Source: Amphichorda felina
Taxonomy: Eukaryota; Ascomycota; Sordariomycetes; Hypocreales; Bionectriaceae
NCBI GenBank assembly: GCA_016490725.1
Contig: JAEMHR010000148.1
Location: 1-64,000 of the forward strand
Direction: 5' to 3'
DNA length: 64,000 nucleotides
Part shown: piece by piece, positions 33,451 to 44,895 of the stretch
Layout: the number at the start of each line of letters is the position of its first letter
Numbering within the stretch: the first letter of the stretch is position 1
The notes under the pieces: model-generated
What the model was told of the DNA's origin: nothing
Database searches by the model: none
The model's input: only the letters and a program-made list of their open reading frames with translations
Made by a program: the position numbers and the translations under genes

Positions 33451-34852
33451 ATGAAAAGCCGAGAGCAGTTCCGTGCCGTCATTGTCGGGGGCGGGCCGGT
33501 AGGCCTTACCGCGGCCCACAGCTTCGCCCTGGCAGGCATCGACTTCATCGTCCTCGAAGCCAGAGACACTTGCGCTCCGGATGCTGGTGCTAGCATTGTG
33601 CTGAACCCGGCATCGCTGCGAATCTTTCACCAGCTCGGCCTCGAGGACCAGGCGAGGCGGGCGTCTGCCGAGCATGAGCGCGCTCTGCTCGTGAGCTATG
33701 GAGGAAAGACACGTAAGGACGTGCGTCCGTTCACCGCATTCGACCAGAGGTAGGTGCCCCTTTCTGCATTACGGGCCGCGTGAAGTGTTGACTCCCGAGA
33801 ATAGTCTCGGACAGCGACCGATGACGTTCCACCGACAGGATGTACTCAAAATCCTGTACGATAACCTGCCCCAGGAGGTTCGCTCCAAGGTTCTCGTCAA
33901 CAAGAAGGTCGTGAACATCGAGACCCGCCCCGACGGCGTTCAGGTCACGTGCGCCGACGGCAGCACGTTCGAGGGCAGCATCGTCGTGGGTGCCGATGGT
34001 GTATACAGCAAGACGCGAGGCTTCATGAGGAAGCTCGCTCTCGACGCCTCGCCGAACACGGCTGTGAACCCCGAGAAACCGTACACTGCCTATTACAAGT
34101 GTATGTGGGGGACGGTGCCGATCCCTCCAGGTCTGAGTCCAGGCGATCATCTGGACTGCCATTCAGATATGGGGATATCTTCCATGTTTCTCACTGGCCG
34201 TGATCGAGGGTGGTTCTTCCTGTTTGGTCTTCTCGACAAGCCCACGCAGGAAAGAATGGACTATACGGAGAGCGACCAGGAAGCGTATGCCGAGCAGCTA
34301 GCAGATCTGCACATCGGCCCAGGGCTGAAGTTTAGGGATATCTGGTCCACCAGATACAGCGCAGGCATGTCGAACCTCGATGAGGGCGTCCTTGACCACT
34401 GGAGCTGGAACAGAATCGTCCTCATGGGCGATGCGGTGCACAAGGTCACGCCGAATGCCGGTTGGGGCCTCAACTCCGGCATTCAGGATGTGGCGGTGCT
34501 CACCAACGGGCTCCGCAGGCTGGTTCTCGACACCTCTAGCGCACCCACGGTGGAGGCCCTTGAGCAAGTCTTCCAGGCGTATCAAGAGGCGAGACGAGAG
34601 AACATGCAGCAGGTGTTTGACTTCTCGGCGACGCAGACGCGCCAGTCAGCTCGCGACGGCAGCTGGACGGGATGGATGCACTGGATGATCGAGTCCATCA
34701 CGGGCCTGATCCCGCACTTTGACTGGTTCATGATCCGATACAAGGGCTCTAAGCTGGTGAGCGCGGGACACGCATTGGACTTCCTGGGCGGCTGGGAGCC
34801 ATTTTCCGGGGTCGTTCCATGGGCTCACCCAATTCGACCTCTGAAGGGATGA
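33451..34852 (+). CDS. FAD-dependent monooxygenase (PaxM/AusM-like group A flavoprotein)
   Basis: Exons 33451-33749 and 33805-34852 join in phase 2, giving 448 aa. Flavoprotein motifs are in order: the Rossmann loop VIVGGGPVGLTAA (residues 10-22), an acidic strand end FIVLEAR, the GADGVYSKTR motif (about residue 161) and GDAVHKVTPNAGWGLN (about residue 307) that holds the FAD ribityl chain. The C-terminus has a hydrophobic patch. The nearest remembered relatives are fungal epoxidases and hydroxylases of meroterpenoid and indole-diterpene routes. No prenyltransferase, cyclase, polyketide synthase or transporter lies within the window, so it is either a lone accessory enzyme or has a non-secondary-metabolic role. 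It oxidises a small molecule with NAD(P)H and O2; the substrate is unknown. Confidence 0.9.
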
Positions 34853-35290
34853 TGGCGCATTTCGGAGTTGACAAGGAATGATAGATAGATTTGAGCGGAG
34901 TTCAGGAGATAGAGAAAACAAATTTCAGACGATCGGCAGTTGCAGATGGGCAGGAGCAAGCGTGGAGGAGCGGCAATGGAGCTCTGAGCATAAATAAAGC
35001 CCCTTCGTAAATTGTGAAGCCCCCCTTCGTCGCTAAGCCTGATTTGTCCAGCTCACGGGAGGTCAAACCGCCAACCCCACGTCACTGTCTCGAGCTTCCC
35101 AGGTGTCCATCATCTCCCACTTTCCGACCCTTCCTTCCACTGCTGACCTCCTCCGAACTATGAACACCCCGCAACCAGCACGCGCTTTTTAAACAGAACG
35201 AGAACGAACTCCATTCAACTGCCCAACCGACTCCAACCCAAAAGCCCCCGAACGAAGAATCAGGACGTCAACCATCTCCAACCGCCCGCC
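34853..35290. other. intergenic
   Basis: 3' flank of the monooxygenase, then a C/T-rich leader (about 35095-35290) of the next gene. Confidence 0.5.
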
Positions 35291-36121
35291 ATGACGTCCT
35301 GGTACTCCAATCTCCTCACCAAGACCTCGTCCCAAATCTCCAACCTCCGCTCCACCCTCCTCTCCTCCGAGGCCGACGGCGACACCGACGACGACACCCA
35401 CGTCTGCCGCGTCCTCCGCAACTACTACTCCGAAAAGGGCCGCCCCTTCCCGCCCTGGCTGCCCCCGGACCCCAAGGCCCCCGCCCAGCCCGCCATCCAG
35501 CCCCTCTACGCCCAGGCCAGCGGCCACCAGGGCGGGCGTCTCACCCCGGGGTCCCACAATCTGCAGGCCCAGCAGCAGCAGCACCACCAGGGCGGCGGCG
35601 GCCTGAGCAGCCTGTGGGACAACGGCGGCGGACAGCAGCAGCAGGCGGCGGTGCCGGCGAGTCTGCGCGCCGGCGGCGGCAGGGGCATGATGCAGCGGCC
35701 GGGGAGTGGCATGGACGACCGCCCGGGGTCTGGCCAGCGAGCCGGGTCCAGCCACCAGGGGAGCTCGCGGGAGGCGACGCCCTCGGGCGGTGCGTCGGCG
35801 CAGGACCGCCTGCGGCAGCGTCTGCGGGGCACGAGGACGACGAGCCCGAACCAGGGCGCGCAGACGCCCTTCCAGCCGCCGCCTTCGAGCAGCAGCAGTG
35901 CCGGTGGCGGTGGTGGCGGTGGTGGGAACTACGAAGACCGCTTTGCGCCTGGAGGAGCGTATGATACTGGGAGGGGAGGGGCCGGAGGAGGCGGCGGCGG
36001 CGGTGGCGGTTCGTACGCTAATTCCCCATGGTCGAGCAGTGGCGATGATTACAACGCAGGAGGGCGGCCAGCCGTAGGGAGACGGCCCGGTCTCCCCAGC
36101 GGCCCAAGGGGATATAGATGA
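35291..36121 (+). CDS. Mso1-like protein (Sec1-binding N-terminal domain), exocytosis
   Basis: An intronless 276-aa protein. Residues 1-60 (WYSNLLTKTSSQISNL; DTHVCRVLRNYYSEKGRPFP) match the Sec1-binding region of Mso1 as I remember it. The remainder is Gly/Gln/Ser-rich and disordered, with poly-Gly, poly-Gln and Ser runs of the kind produced by codon slippage. Yeast Mso1 binds Sec1 and the Rab Sec4 at sites of membrane fusion and helps SNARE assembly; a similar role at hyphal tips is inferred. Only the N-terminal domain is conserved enough to support the call. It is convergent with the Gyp7-like gene. Confidence 0.75.
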   Translation: MTSWYSNLLTKTSSQISNLRSTLLSSEADGDTDDDTHVCRVLRNYYSEKGRPFPPWLPPDPKAPAQPAIQPLYAQASGHQGGRLTPGSHNLQAQQQQHHQGGGGLSSLWDNGGGQQQQAAVPASLRAGGGRGMMQRPGSGMDDRPGSGQRAGSSHQGSSREATPSGGASAQDRLRQRLRGTRTTSPNQGAQTPFQPPPSSSSSAGGGGGGGGNYEDRFAPGGAYDTGRGGAGGGGGGGGGSYANSPWSSSGDDYNAGGRPAVGRRPGLPSGPRGYR

Positions 36122-36440
36122 AAGATCTGTGGGTGCAAGGAGGGTGGGAAGCTGGAAGGACGCTGTCACATGCCCGCGTTTTGGCGTTGCCTTTCTTCCT
36201 GTAGAGCATGGCGTTATATCTGGATACCATCTGTTCAATTCGAGTCATTAAGGGTGCTTCATAAGAACATGTTACATTGCGAAGATGATGTGAGAACTAA
36301 TACCGCCTGTAAACTCCACGTATTCCCTTCCCACTAAAATAATAGCGAACTCCCTAAAGTATGTATTATCCCAAAAAACAATCGCGCAGATGCGCATTGC
36401 GCCCCTGTACCCCAACTCCAAAGTTATTATCGGAACTCAA
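36122..36440. other. convergent intergenic region
   Basis: A 319-base gap between two converging genes. It is AT-rich with no further feature seen. Confidence 0.5.
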
Positions 36441-39093
36441 TTATTTACTCCCCGGCATCCCATCGCCCTTCTGCGCCACGGTTGTTCGCGGAAGCACCTC
36501 GACCCTCCGGCTGAGCAACTTCCGTAATTCTGGCGTGATGACTCTCGGTGCCTCCTCCGTAGCCTTGCCCTTACCATTGTCCTTCGCGGACGGGGAATTT
36601 CCCGGTCGCTTCTGTGGGCTGGCGCTCGAAGCTCCTGAACTGGCTGCTGGTGTTGACGGCGGGGATTGGTCTTGGATCTTTCTAGGGCCAGGGAAGTTCT
36701 GCTTCTTGTCTACTGCTTCGACTAGTCTCTGGTAGCGGCGGAAGAGCGCTTCTGCCTTTATTAGGGTAGAGTCTAGATCCATCGTGTTGCTAAGTTCGTT
36801 GACTGCTTTTTGTGAGTAAATCTTTTAAGCGAAATAGAGTAGGGCTCACGTACTATATTTCAACACCTCGTCAAAGGCCTTGAGATGGGTCATGATGACA
36901 TCTCGGTGCTTCTCCAGGATGGCCAGCGCGATGAAGAGGTGGAAGTTTGCGCTCAGGTAATCTGTCCAGAGCGCCTCCCAGAGCCTCAAAATGTCCATCC
37001 ACTGGAACTCTCGCTTGTACCAGACAAGGATCATCCGGAAGAAAAAGAAGAAATTTGTGCTGTCGGTGCTCTGCAGGTGGTCCCAGAGCTTCGGGTCCAT
37101 AAAGTGAACGAGCTGGTCGAGCGTGAGTAGCTGGCTACGCATGCCTGACTGATCACGCAGGAAGTTGCACTCCATCCGCTCCATGAACTTCTGAAATGCC
37201 CAGAAGGCAATCGCATCATCCTGGATAACGGCATATACGGGAGCCAAAAGGTCCGACATCCCTTGAACGTAGCCAAGATCCTTGTTGTACTCGTTGTACG
37301 TGAGGAGCATCTCTTTCAACTGTTCGAGGTGCACGTTGGTGCCGACGTCGGCGAATGGCGAGTTGGGATCCGGGTGGGGCGTATCTTCTCCTTGAAAGAT
37401 TGGTACATTGCGATCTGTGCGATGGACGTCCTTTTCTGTAACATGGTTAGCATTTGAAGCGCGGGTTTGGGGTAGAAGGACGCACCTATGCGTCCCCTTT
37501 GCTCTCTCCACCATTCGCCGGTCTCCCCCTCGCCTCCCTCGCCGTCTAAGCGCTCCCACCACGACAACTTGAGCTTGTAGTAATGATCTCTTAGTGAGGC
37601 AATCTGAGCTTTCCTTTCGTCTGCCGTGCTATACCACTCATGGACGCCGAGGAGGAACAGCCACGCCTCCTTGCGAACTCCGTCCTCAGGATCGAGACCA
37701 CCGTGGAAGACGCGATCTTTGACTTCGTCAATTGTCACAGACAGCCGTCCAGTTTCGGGGTCAAAGAACGTCTTCCACTCCTTCATGGTCACTGGCTTTC
37801 TCCGGTCATCCATGGAGAGAGAACTACTTCCTTCTAGGAGCTCAAATTCGCCGACATCTGTGTCCTCAAGCTCCATCACATCCCTGGCAGTCCAAGTGCG
37901 ACGTCTTCTGTCCCGTTCGCTCTGCTCTGCAATACCCATCGCCCACCTGGCGAGGTATATGCGGGCGCTGTCGAATTCATCCTGCAGAGTCTGGACTTCC
38001 GGTGTCCTCAACAATCTCTTGACTTGTGGGGGCAAGTTGGGGTTCTCGGCAAAGTCCTGGGCCGCTCTCCTGGTGAAGGTGGTCACTTTGCTGAATTGGT
38101 TCATTATATTCCAGCCAGTCTCTTTGACGAACTTGACGAAAGGATCCATCTGGGCATCCCGGCTGCCGCCTCCATTGCGCCTCTGAACTCCACTCGAACT
38201 GTCCTGGCGGCCGACACGGGAAGCATTGGACGAGGTTAGTTTGTTGCCAAAAGCCTCCAAATCCTCCTTACTGGGCTCAATGAGGTAGATGTTGGGTTCG
38301 GCACCGGACCTCTCGACCTTGACATAGCGGCGCAGCCACCGGATGACCTCGTCGCCTCCCCAAAACATCTCCCCGCTTTTGCCAAAGGGGTCAAATGTGT
38401 CACGGGCCAGCTTCTTCCTGTGCAGAATGGTACTCTGGCACTCATTGTCGTGGAAGAAGAGTGCGGGGAAGCTGTCGCCAGCCCTCGAGTTGATGATGAC
38501 GGAGCCGAACCACCAACCGAGACTTGGGGGCCGAACATGGAGGGAGTAGATGGCGCTGACGGGGATAGCAAAGGAGTAGACACCGGCGGAGCCACTGCTA
38601 GTCGTCACAGTGGGAGGGGGAGGGACGAGGTATGATTGTTTGGGGGGCGAGTCCCCGTCGCAGAGGTCGACCTTGACATAGATGCTCTCGGAGTTCCCGA
38701 GGGACGACTCTGGTATCCACGCCAATAACAGGTCGGCTGAAGCTATCGAGTTGATCTCGTGCGATGGCGAAGACGCAGGACGGCCGTTCTTGGATGGCTT
38801 CTGCTGCAATAGGGCAATATACCCAGGAATGTTGTCCTTGGAGGATGGCGTGGGATGGATGTAGACCTTATGCCAGTGTCAGTACGGATACGGGCGGGAT
38901 TCGGATCGTGGGATTCGTGGTCTGGACAGACCTTGCTCTTGGAAAAGAGAAGTTTGACACCCGTACCGCTGCGGGAGTGGGTGATGGTGTCATATTCGCC
39001 CTCCTCGTCGTCGCTCATGGCGTAGAAGCTGTTGGACGGAGACGAGGCGCGAGGCGGGGTGTCACGGGCACCGGATGGGGATGATGAAGTCAT
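36441..39093 (-). CDS. GYP7: TBC-domain Rab GTPase-activating protein, Gyp7-like
   Basis: Four exons on the minus strand: 39093-38932, 38866-37486, 37435-36854 and 36802-36441, all in phase, giving 828 aa. The N-terminal half (VYIHPTPSSKDNIPGYI...) is the TBC1D15/Gyp7-type lipid- or Rab-binding region. The TBC domain follows, with the arginine finger in IEKDVHRTDR (about residue 515) and the glutamine finger in GYVQGMSDLL (about residue 572), so the dual-finger mechanism should be intact. LWDHLQSTDS and WMDILRLWEALW are also typical. The C-terminal 100 residues are polar. Gyp7 accelerates GTP hydrolysis by the vacuolar Rab Ypt7. The gene is transcribed away from the F-box/ankyrin gene. Confidence 0.92.
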
Positions 39094-39906
39094 CGCGGTG
39101 GATGGGCTGCTAGTCCAGGTGGTTAGGCCCTGCGATGCCGCGATGGCAGGATGCCAGGTTAGACTAGCTCAAGTATGAGGAGAAGTCGGACGATGGCGGA
39201 TGCGAGAACAGATGGCAAAACCTGGAGGGCTTTGGGGAGGGAGGGTGGTTGAGGTGGTCACCTGTACTTGTAACATACGAGGCGCTGGAGCAACTGAGCT
39301 GGAGGCGAACATGTGAGCCTGGGAGGCACTTCCACTTGGCCTGGCGCAGGTGGCGGGGTGCTGCAGCTGCTACTATGTACAGGGCTGCTACAGGGCTGCT
39401 GCGGGTGCCTGCGGGTGTGGCTGGATCACCATGACGAATGAACCTCGACTGACGGGACGAACTCCAACCTGCTGCCCACTCATCTAGTACCTACTCATCA
39501 GCTGCGCGTTGCCCCGCCACGCGGCCTCGTCGTTGCCCCTCCTCCATTTCAGCGGCATTCACCTCTGCCATCATCACTCTCCGGGTAACGTATCCTCTCG
39601 CAAGAAGAATCGAAAGGACACGCAGCCGTCGACATGGGCTCGACGGCGAACTAAGTTGTTCCCAGCAGGTGGCGACATGATGCTTGGTCGACACGCCTCG
39701 TTGCCGTCTCAGGATACTTGCACCGATGCTACTCGGCTTCCGCGTAGCAGTGCAAATCAGAGACCTACATGAAATACGGCGCTGTTCTTGCTTTACCTCT
39801 GCCTTGCCATCCTGACTTCTGTTTCGCCCTTCTTCTATTTGACAATGCACCTAGCACTTTTTTTTTTTTTTTTGAAGATAACTCTTTCAGGACCAAAGTC
39901 CGAGAT
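39094..39906. promoter_or_regulatory. divergent promoter region
   Basis: An 813-bp gap between divergent start codons. A run of 15 T lies at about 39859-39873, in the leader of the plus-strand gene. No gene is supported. Confidence 0.5.
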
Positions 39907-42033
39907 ATGTCCTTCTCGCAGCTCCCGCCAGAGGTCGTTGAGGTCGTGGCTCATGCCACGGTCTGCTTCGACACCGTGGGAGGCTTGGGATCCCTCAACT
40001 CCTTGGCGCAGACGTGCCAGCGATACTTCAGAACCACGACCCCAATTCTCTACCGCTGTGATGCCGAGTATACTGAGCCACGCGCAATTAGGTGGGCTCT
40101 CGACAATGGCAACACTGGGACCATACGCCAGATAGCCACTTTTGTCCCCAGTACCCTCAAACCATCCCATCTCACTAGGGCAGTTCAGGATGGACACAGT
40201 TGCATTTTCAAAATCCTGATCGCCATGGAGCATATATGGGATTCCATAGTCGCCGCTGATGGCTTGGACGAGGACCGAGTCAGCCCCCTGTGCAAGGCTC
40301 TTTGGCGCGGCCGACATGAGATGGCTGTCGCCCTCGCTTCCAAGGGCGGAGCTGCTATCATGGGTCCTGGGGACAACGAAGAAACTCCCCTAATCACGGC
40401 TGTCTTGTGTAGCGAGCCCATCGACCTAGTCAGGGAACTCCTTGGCTACGGTGCCCCCATCACGGTCCCGGAGCGGCGCTCGTCTGCCCTCGCGCTTGCA
40501 GTTCAGAGGAAAGACCCTTCCATGGCCAGACTCCTCCTGGACAGAGGTGCCAATCCCAGCTTTGACTATGGGGCGATTTGTGAAGCGGCATCCCAGCCTC
40601 ATTCCGACCACCTTAGGCTACTACTGCAATATGGAGTGTGCTTTGAGCCCACTATGTTAGCTGCAGTCATTATGTATATCGCCAAGGGCCGTGCTACGAA
40701 GGAACAGAAGCAAGTTCGCGCCGACTGCGTCGGTATTCTCCTTGACTATGGAGCTGATCTGGCCATAATCGCTTCCAGGCCCTCCGAAACAACTGTTGGG
40801 TGCGAGGCTCTTTGCTCCTTTGCAGAGCGAGGAAACAAAGAAGCGGTCGAGGTGCTTCTTGATCACGGAGTAGATCCCAATTCTTTGGGGCTCGACAGGT
40901 GGACGGCTCTGTTTCAAGCGGCGGCCTCGCGTTCGTTTGATATTGTGGACCTCCTTATTGCCGGCGGAGCTGATCTTAACACCAGAGATGAACTTGGACA
41001 GACTGTTTTGACTGCGGCTATTGATGATGTCGGCATGATGCGCTACCTTGTGAACAAAGGTCTCGACGTCAACGCGGTGTCTTACTCAGGTGCTACACCG
41101 CTCTTCCAGACGGAGGATCCCAAGGTTGCCGAGCATCTGGCGCAGAATGGTGCTAATGTCAACATGGGAAGTCCGGAATTCGGCAAGACGCCATTGCAAA
41201 AGGCTGCGTACAAAGCCAATGTCGAGCTAGCCAAGGTTCTGATCGAGCACGGCGCTGATGTTAAAGCATCCCCATTCAGAGGCTCGACCGCGATGCACGA
41301 CGCAGTGACTGGTAGGAGTCTTGAGTTCGTTGCACTGCTCATGGCCCATGGCGCCGACCCAACTGCCATCTGCTCAAGAGGCAGGGTCCCTCTCATCGAT
41401 GCTGTCCACTACGCTCCAGAAATAGCTTTGTACCTGGTGGCTGAGCACGGAGTTGGTCTACACCAGATGTTTGGTGGCAAGACTCTGCTGCATGTATGTG
41501 TAGAAAGCGCTGCGTTTTCGGACTCAACTCCGGAGCGGGAGAAGCTCCTCGAGGCTGTTCTCGAAAAAGGGGCAAACCCGAACGCCCTAGACTGTCAACG
41601 GAGGTCGGTCATCTATCGGGCGCTATCCTTATCCTTGGGTGTGGACAAAGCGACAGCGGAGAGGGTAAAGATGCTGCTAAAGTATGGTGCAGACCGCACC
41701 ATCAATAATCTCGATGGCACCGATGGCCACGCCTTGATCCATCTGGCGACCGCTATGGACTCTGCTGAGGTCATCGAGCTGCTCGCGGAATATGGTGCTG
41801 ACCTCAATGCAGTAAATAAGGATGGGCTCACACCTCTCGCTATGGCTATGCTAGGCGCTAGAGAAGATATGGCGACGTCGCTTCTTGAGCACGGGGCAGA
41901 TGTGAATGCAGTGTTTGGTTGTAAGACGGCACTGGACCTGGTGTTATCGAACCTCCATTACGGTGGAGTATGGGAGAACGTGCTCGACATCATCCGTCGT
42001 CACGGAGGGCTATCATACCATGAAACCCTATAG
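39907..42033 (+). CDS. F-box-like, multi-ankyrin-repeat protein
   Basis: An intronless 708-aa protein. The ATG at 39907 is chosen because upstream in-frame sequence runs through a poly-T tract. Residues 1-50 (SQLPPEVVEVVAHATVCFD...LAQTCQRYFR) resemble an F-box. The rest is made of about 15 ankyrin repeats, with consensus pieces such as TPLITAV, VRELLGYGAP, ARLLLDRGANP, VEVLLDHGVDPN, AKVLIEHGADV, LLKYGADRTINN and TSLLEHGADVNAV. F-box proteins recruit targets to SCF ubiquitin ligases and ankyrin repeats bind the target; this is inference from architecture. Such proteins are numerous and fast evolving in filamentous fungi, so no orthologue is named. Confidence 0.85.
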   Translation: MSFSQLPPEVVEVVAHATVCFDTVGGLGSLNSLAQTCQRYFRTTTPILYRCDAEYTEPRAIRWALDNGNTGTIRQIATFVPSTLKPSHLTRAVQDGHSCIFKILIAMEHIWDSIVAADGLDEDRVSPLCKALWRGRHEMAVALASKGGAAIMGPGDNEETPLITAVLCSEPIDLVRELLGYGAPITVPERRSSALALAVQRKDPSMARLLLDRGANPSFDYGAICEAASQPHSDHLRLLLQYGVCFEPTMLAAVIMYIAKGRATKEQKQVRADCVGILLDYGADLAIIASRPSETTVGCEALCSFAERGNKEAVEVLLDHGVDPNSLGLDRWTALFQAAASRSFDIVDLLIAGGADLNTRDELGQTVLTAAIDDVGMMRYLVNKGLDVNAVSYSGATPLFQTEDPKVAEHLAQNGANVNMGSPEFGKTPLQKAAYKANVELAKVLIEHGADVKASPFRGSTAMHDAVTGRSLEFVALLMAHGADPTAICSRGRVPLIDAVHYAPEIALYLVAEHGVGLHQMFGGKTLLHVCVESAAFSDSTPEREKLLEAVLEKGANPNALDCQRRSVIYRALSLSLGVDKATAERVKMLLKYGADRTINNLDGTDGHALIHLATAMDSAEVIELLAEYGADLNAVNKDGLTPLAMAMLGAREDMATSLLEHGADVNAVFGCKTALDLVLSNLHYGGVWENVLDIIRRHGGLSYHETL

Positions 42034-42553
42034 GGCTGATCAACATTGCCTTGTTCAGTATCTCACCAATATCCGAGGCAGTGTGTGACTCCCTGTAGCC
42101 GACTGTCTATTCATGACACTTTTATGCTATGTATATATTGAAGCAGTTCGACGCCGTCTTAGAAGATTGGATCGACGTTGGCGTTCGGAGTTGTGGAGAA
42201 TGGACTGGCGACAAGATGCATCAGCACATTTGAATGGCCTTGCATGGATACTGCGTGCTTGATTGGTATCACATATATCAAACCCCGGATCGATTACGTC
42301 TAGGTCCCAAGTACAAGTCACACGAGTGAAGGTTGAACATAACCTTCATATTCGCATCTCTCCGAAAATAGTAAAACTTCATTTGGTTTACATAGTATAT
42401 GAGGCATCAAGCATGCTAAGTATGTAACAACCTGCCATCATGCAAGAGCAGTCCCGAACGCCACAACGCCCATCCGGAAGCCATCCATGCCTTAGTGAAA
42501 CAAGTGTGAACCCGAGAATATGAGTCCCAGAGGTCCCAAACGCTCCGCCTGCA
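42034..42553. other. convergent intergenic region
   Basis: 3' flanks of the ankyrin and MAK16 genes. No other feature is recognised. Confidence 0.5.
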
Positions 42554-43563
42554 TTACCAATCGAGGTCGTTGGTCAGCGCCGGCAGCTTCTCCTTGACCT
42601 TCTTGTTCTTCGGCTCCTTCTTGCTCATCTTGACCGCCCGGCCTCTCTTGCGCTTCAGGCCGGCCTTGCTCTTCTCGGTCTCCTCCTCGCTGTCCTCGTC
42701 CTCGTCATCCTCCTCCTCAGCATCCTCCTCGTCGCTGCCGAGCCAGTCCTCGAGTTCGTTAAGGTCCTCATCGCTCTCCTCAATATCGGAGACGTACTGC
42801 ACCGCCTTCTCGGGGTCGCTCTCCGCATCGCTGTCGAACTCCTCCTCCTCCTCATCCGTCTCGATACCCTCGTCCATATCCTCGTCCCTCATGCCCGCGC
42901 CCTCCCGCTCCATGGCGTTGAGGACCTTCTTCCAGATATCCTCGCTGACGTTGAGCGGCTGGTCGCCGTAGGCACCCTGCCTGAGTCGCTCCAGCAGCTC
43001 CCGCTCGATCGTCTTCTCCAGCTTGGCCGCCCGCTCCGCCTTGCGCTCCCTCGCCGCCTCGCGGTGCCTGATCTTGGGCGCCATGCGCGGCACGAGCTTC
43101 TCGCCCAGCCGCTCCTCCTCGGCGGCGATCTTGCGCATGCGGATCTGCACCTGCGTCAGGCGGGTCAGGCGCTGCTTGCACTTGTGGATCATGAAGTTGG
43201 GCCAGTAGATGAGCCGCTCGTCAATCTGCTCCAGCGCCTTGGTGTAGTTGTTGGACAGCTTGATCTTCTCCCACATCTTGGAGGGCATGTGTGCCCGCTC
43301 CGCCGTCTTGATGTACAGGTAGAGGGTCGCCTTGGTCGGGTGCTGGCGGATGGTGGCATAGCGCGAGTTGGCGAGTGGGCAGGACTGCCGGTTGCAGAGG
43401 CCTGTGACATTGTACTCGTTGCGGCAGAAGTTCTGGTTCTTCTCCGTTCTAGTTTTCATTAGCATGCGACATGGCCATGGCTTTTGGATCGATGGGCTTA
43501 CTTCAACTTGAACGCGCAGAATTGCTGGTTGATAATCTGCCAGATAATCTCGTCGGAAGCCAT
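42554..43563 (-). CDS. MAK16: MAK16, 60S ribosome biogenesis factor
   Basis: Exons 43563-43502 and 43448-42554, phase 2 junction, giving 318 aa. The N-terminus (ASDEIIWQIINQQFCAFKLK) and the following TEKNQNFCRNEYNVTGLCNR, QSCPLANSRYAT and LYLYIKTAERAHMPSKMW are nearly invariant in the family; the four cysteines form its metal site. The middle is basic (RERKAERAAKLEK), then comes a long acidic stretch and a Lys-rich tail (KRKRGRAVKMSKKEPKNKK) for nucleolar import. Mak16 joins early pre-60S particles with Rpf1 and is needed for 25S and 5.8S rRNA maturation. The gene faces away from VPS55 across a 0.5-kb promoter. The short first exon is a conserved feature. Confidence 0.96.
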
Positions 43564-44067
43564 CTTTGCAATTGGCTCTCCCTGGAGGACCGTGAATAAC
43601 AAGGTCAATTGGGAGAAGTGCAAAGGTTGCTGCTCACTTGCAGTCGGGATGAAGAAAAGATGGTTTACTTTTTGGCGGGGCCAGTTTTTCTCCATCACCT
43701 CGACGTTTTTTTTTCTGGCTGGGCAAAACAGCCTACCTCTGATTGGCTAGCCGCGACAGTAGAGAGCTCCCTGCTTCACCGCTTTCCTGATTGTCACCCA
43801 GCGTCGGATTAATGTCGGCTCCAACTCGCTGTTGGCAAACACAGGTACGTACCTCGTGTGCCTTGCGCTTAAGCGCGTTGCGACAAGCTCCAACTCATCT
43901 CCAGTCAGCTGCATCATCGCATCCACCCGTGCCTCCGACGACACAACCGACCCGAGAACGAGGCTAAGCGCATCCCCGACAACTCCAACAGGGGAGAGCC
44001 AGCATCGCAAGACACCGTCTAGACCGCAACCATTGAAATCTCTCCCCGGAGAGTCTGCCCGCCCGCC
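43564..44067. promoter_or_regulatory. divergent promoter between MAK16 and VPS55
   Basis: A 504-bp gap between divergent start codons, with a T run at about 43707-43716. No gene is supported inside it. Confidence 0.55.
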
Positions 44068-44549
44068 ATGCCCACCGCCGGCCTCAAGACCATCATCGCC
44101 CTCTCCTTCGTCCTCGCCGTCGGCTTCCTCCTCGTCATCCTCTCCTGCGCGCTCTACAAGGTCTACTACCCGCTCCTCGTCGTCGGCACCTACATCCTCG
44201 CCCCCGTCCCCAACTGGATCTGCGGCCGCTGCGCCAACCCGGACGACTTTGTCGAGAGCTCCGGCGCCGCCGTCCTCGACCTGGGCCGCTTCTTCACGGG
44301 CTTCTTCGTTGTCATGGGCATGGGTGCGTATACTCCTCCCCGACAAGATTCTTTGGCTTTTTTTTTTTTTTTGCGCTGGCGTGAGGAGGACAAGTGCGTG
44401 CTAACATTGTGGTAGCCCTTCCCGTCGTTCTTGCGCATTCTGGACTCATCCAGGTTGAGGCTATGATCATGTCTATAGTCGGTGGACTGTTGATCTACGG
44501 GACCATTATCAGCTTTAGCATGTTCTTCCACGAGGAGCAAGAATTTTGA
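44068..44549 (+). CDS. VPS55: Vps55, endosomal sorting membrane protein
   Basis: Exons 44068-44323 and 44416-44549, phase 1 junction, giving 129 aa. The intron has a long poly-T tract and a gctaac branch site. The protein has four transmembrane helices (IIALSFVLAVGFLLVIL, YYPLLVVGTYILAPVP, LGRFFTGFFVVMGMALPVVLAH, MIMSIVGGLLIYGTIISFSMFF), as in the Vps55/LEPROT family, and the family's PNWICGRC-type loop. Vps55 acts with Vps68 in traffic from late endosome to vacuole. The length matches the family. Confidence 0.95.
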
Positions 44550-44895
44550 AGTGGCTGGAGCGGATATCGATAACCTTGGGGTCGTGGGGGCGAAGCATCA
44601 CCAGGCGGGAGGGGGCGCTGTTCGACTGCTGTATCAATGCGTACGTTCTGTTATTTTGGGGGTCCATTAGGCACGGAGTGCATTGCGTCGGTTGGCTTTT
44701 TATATGAGGGAACAACGTTTGATCTTTGAATGGCTTCACGTATAGCCCATGTCCAAGAGCTGTTGCCATTTTTGATGAGGCTGTGTGAGGCATTGAGAAA
44801 ACATGAACGCTCGCGCAGAACGTTTATAATGTACCTTGTCTCATATCTGTGCATACGCTCCCGTCGTGGGTATTCATACAAAACCCATAAAGTCG
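44550..44895. other. convergent intergenic region
   Basis: 346 bases between the stops of VPS55 and TRS120. Nothing else is recognised. Confidence 0.5.
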
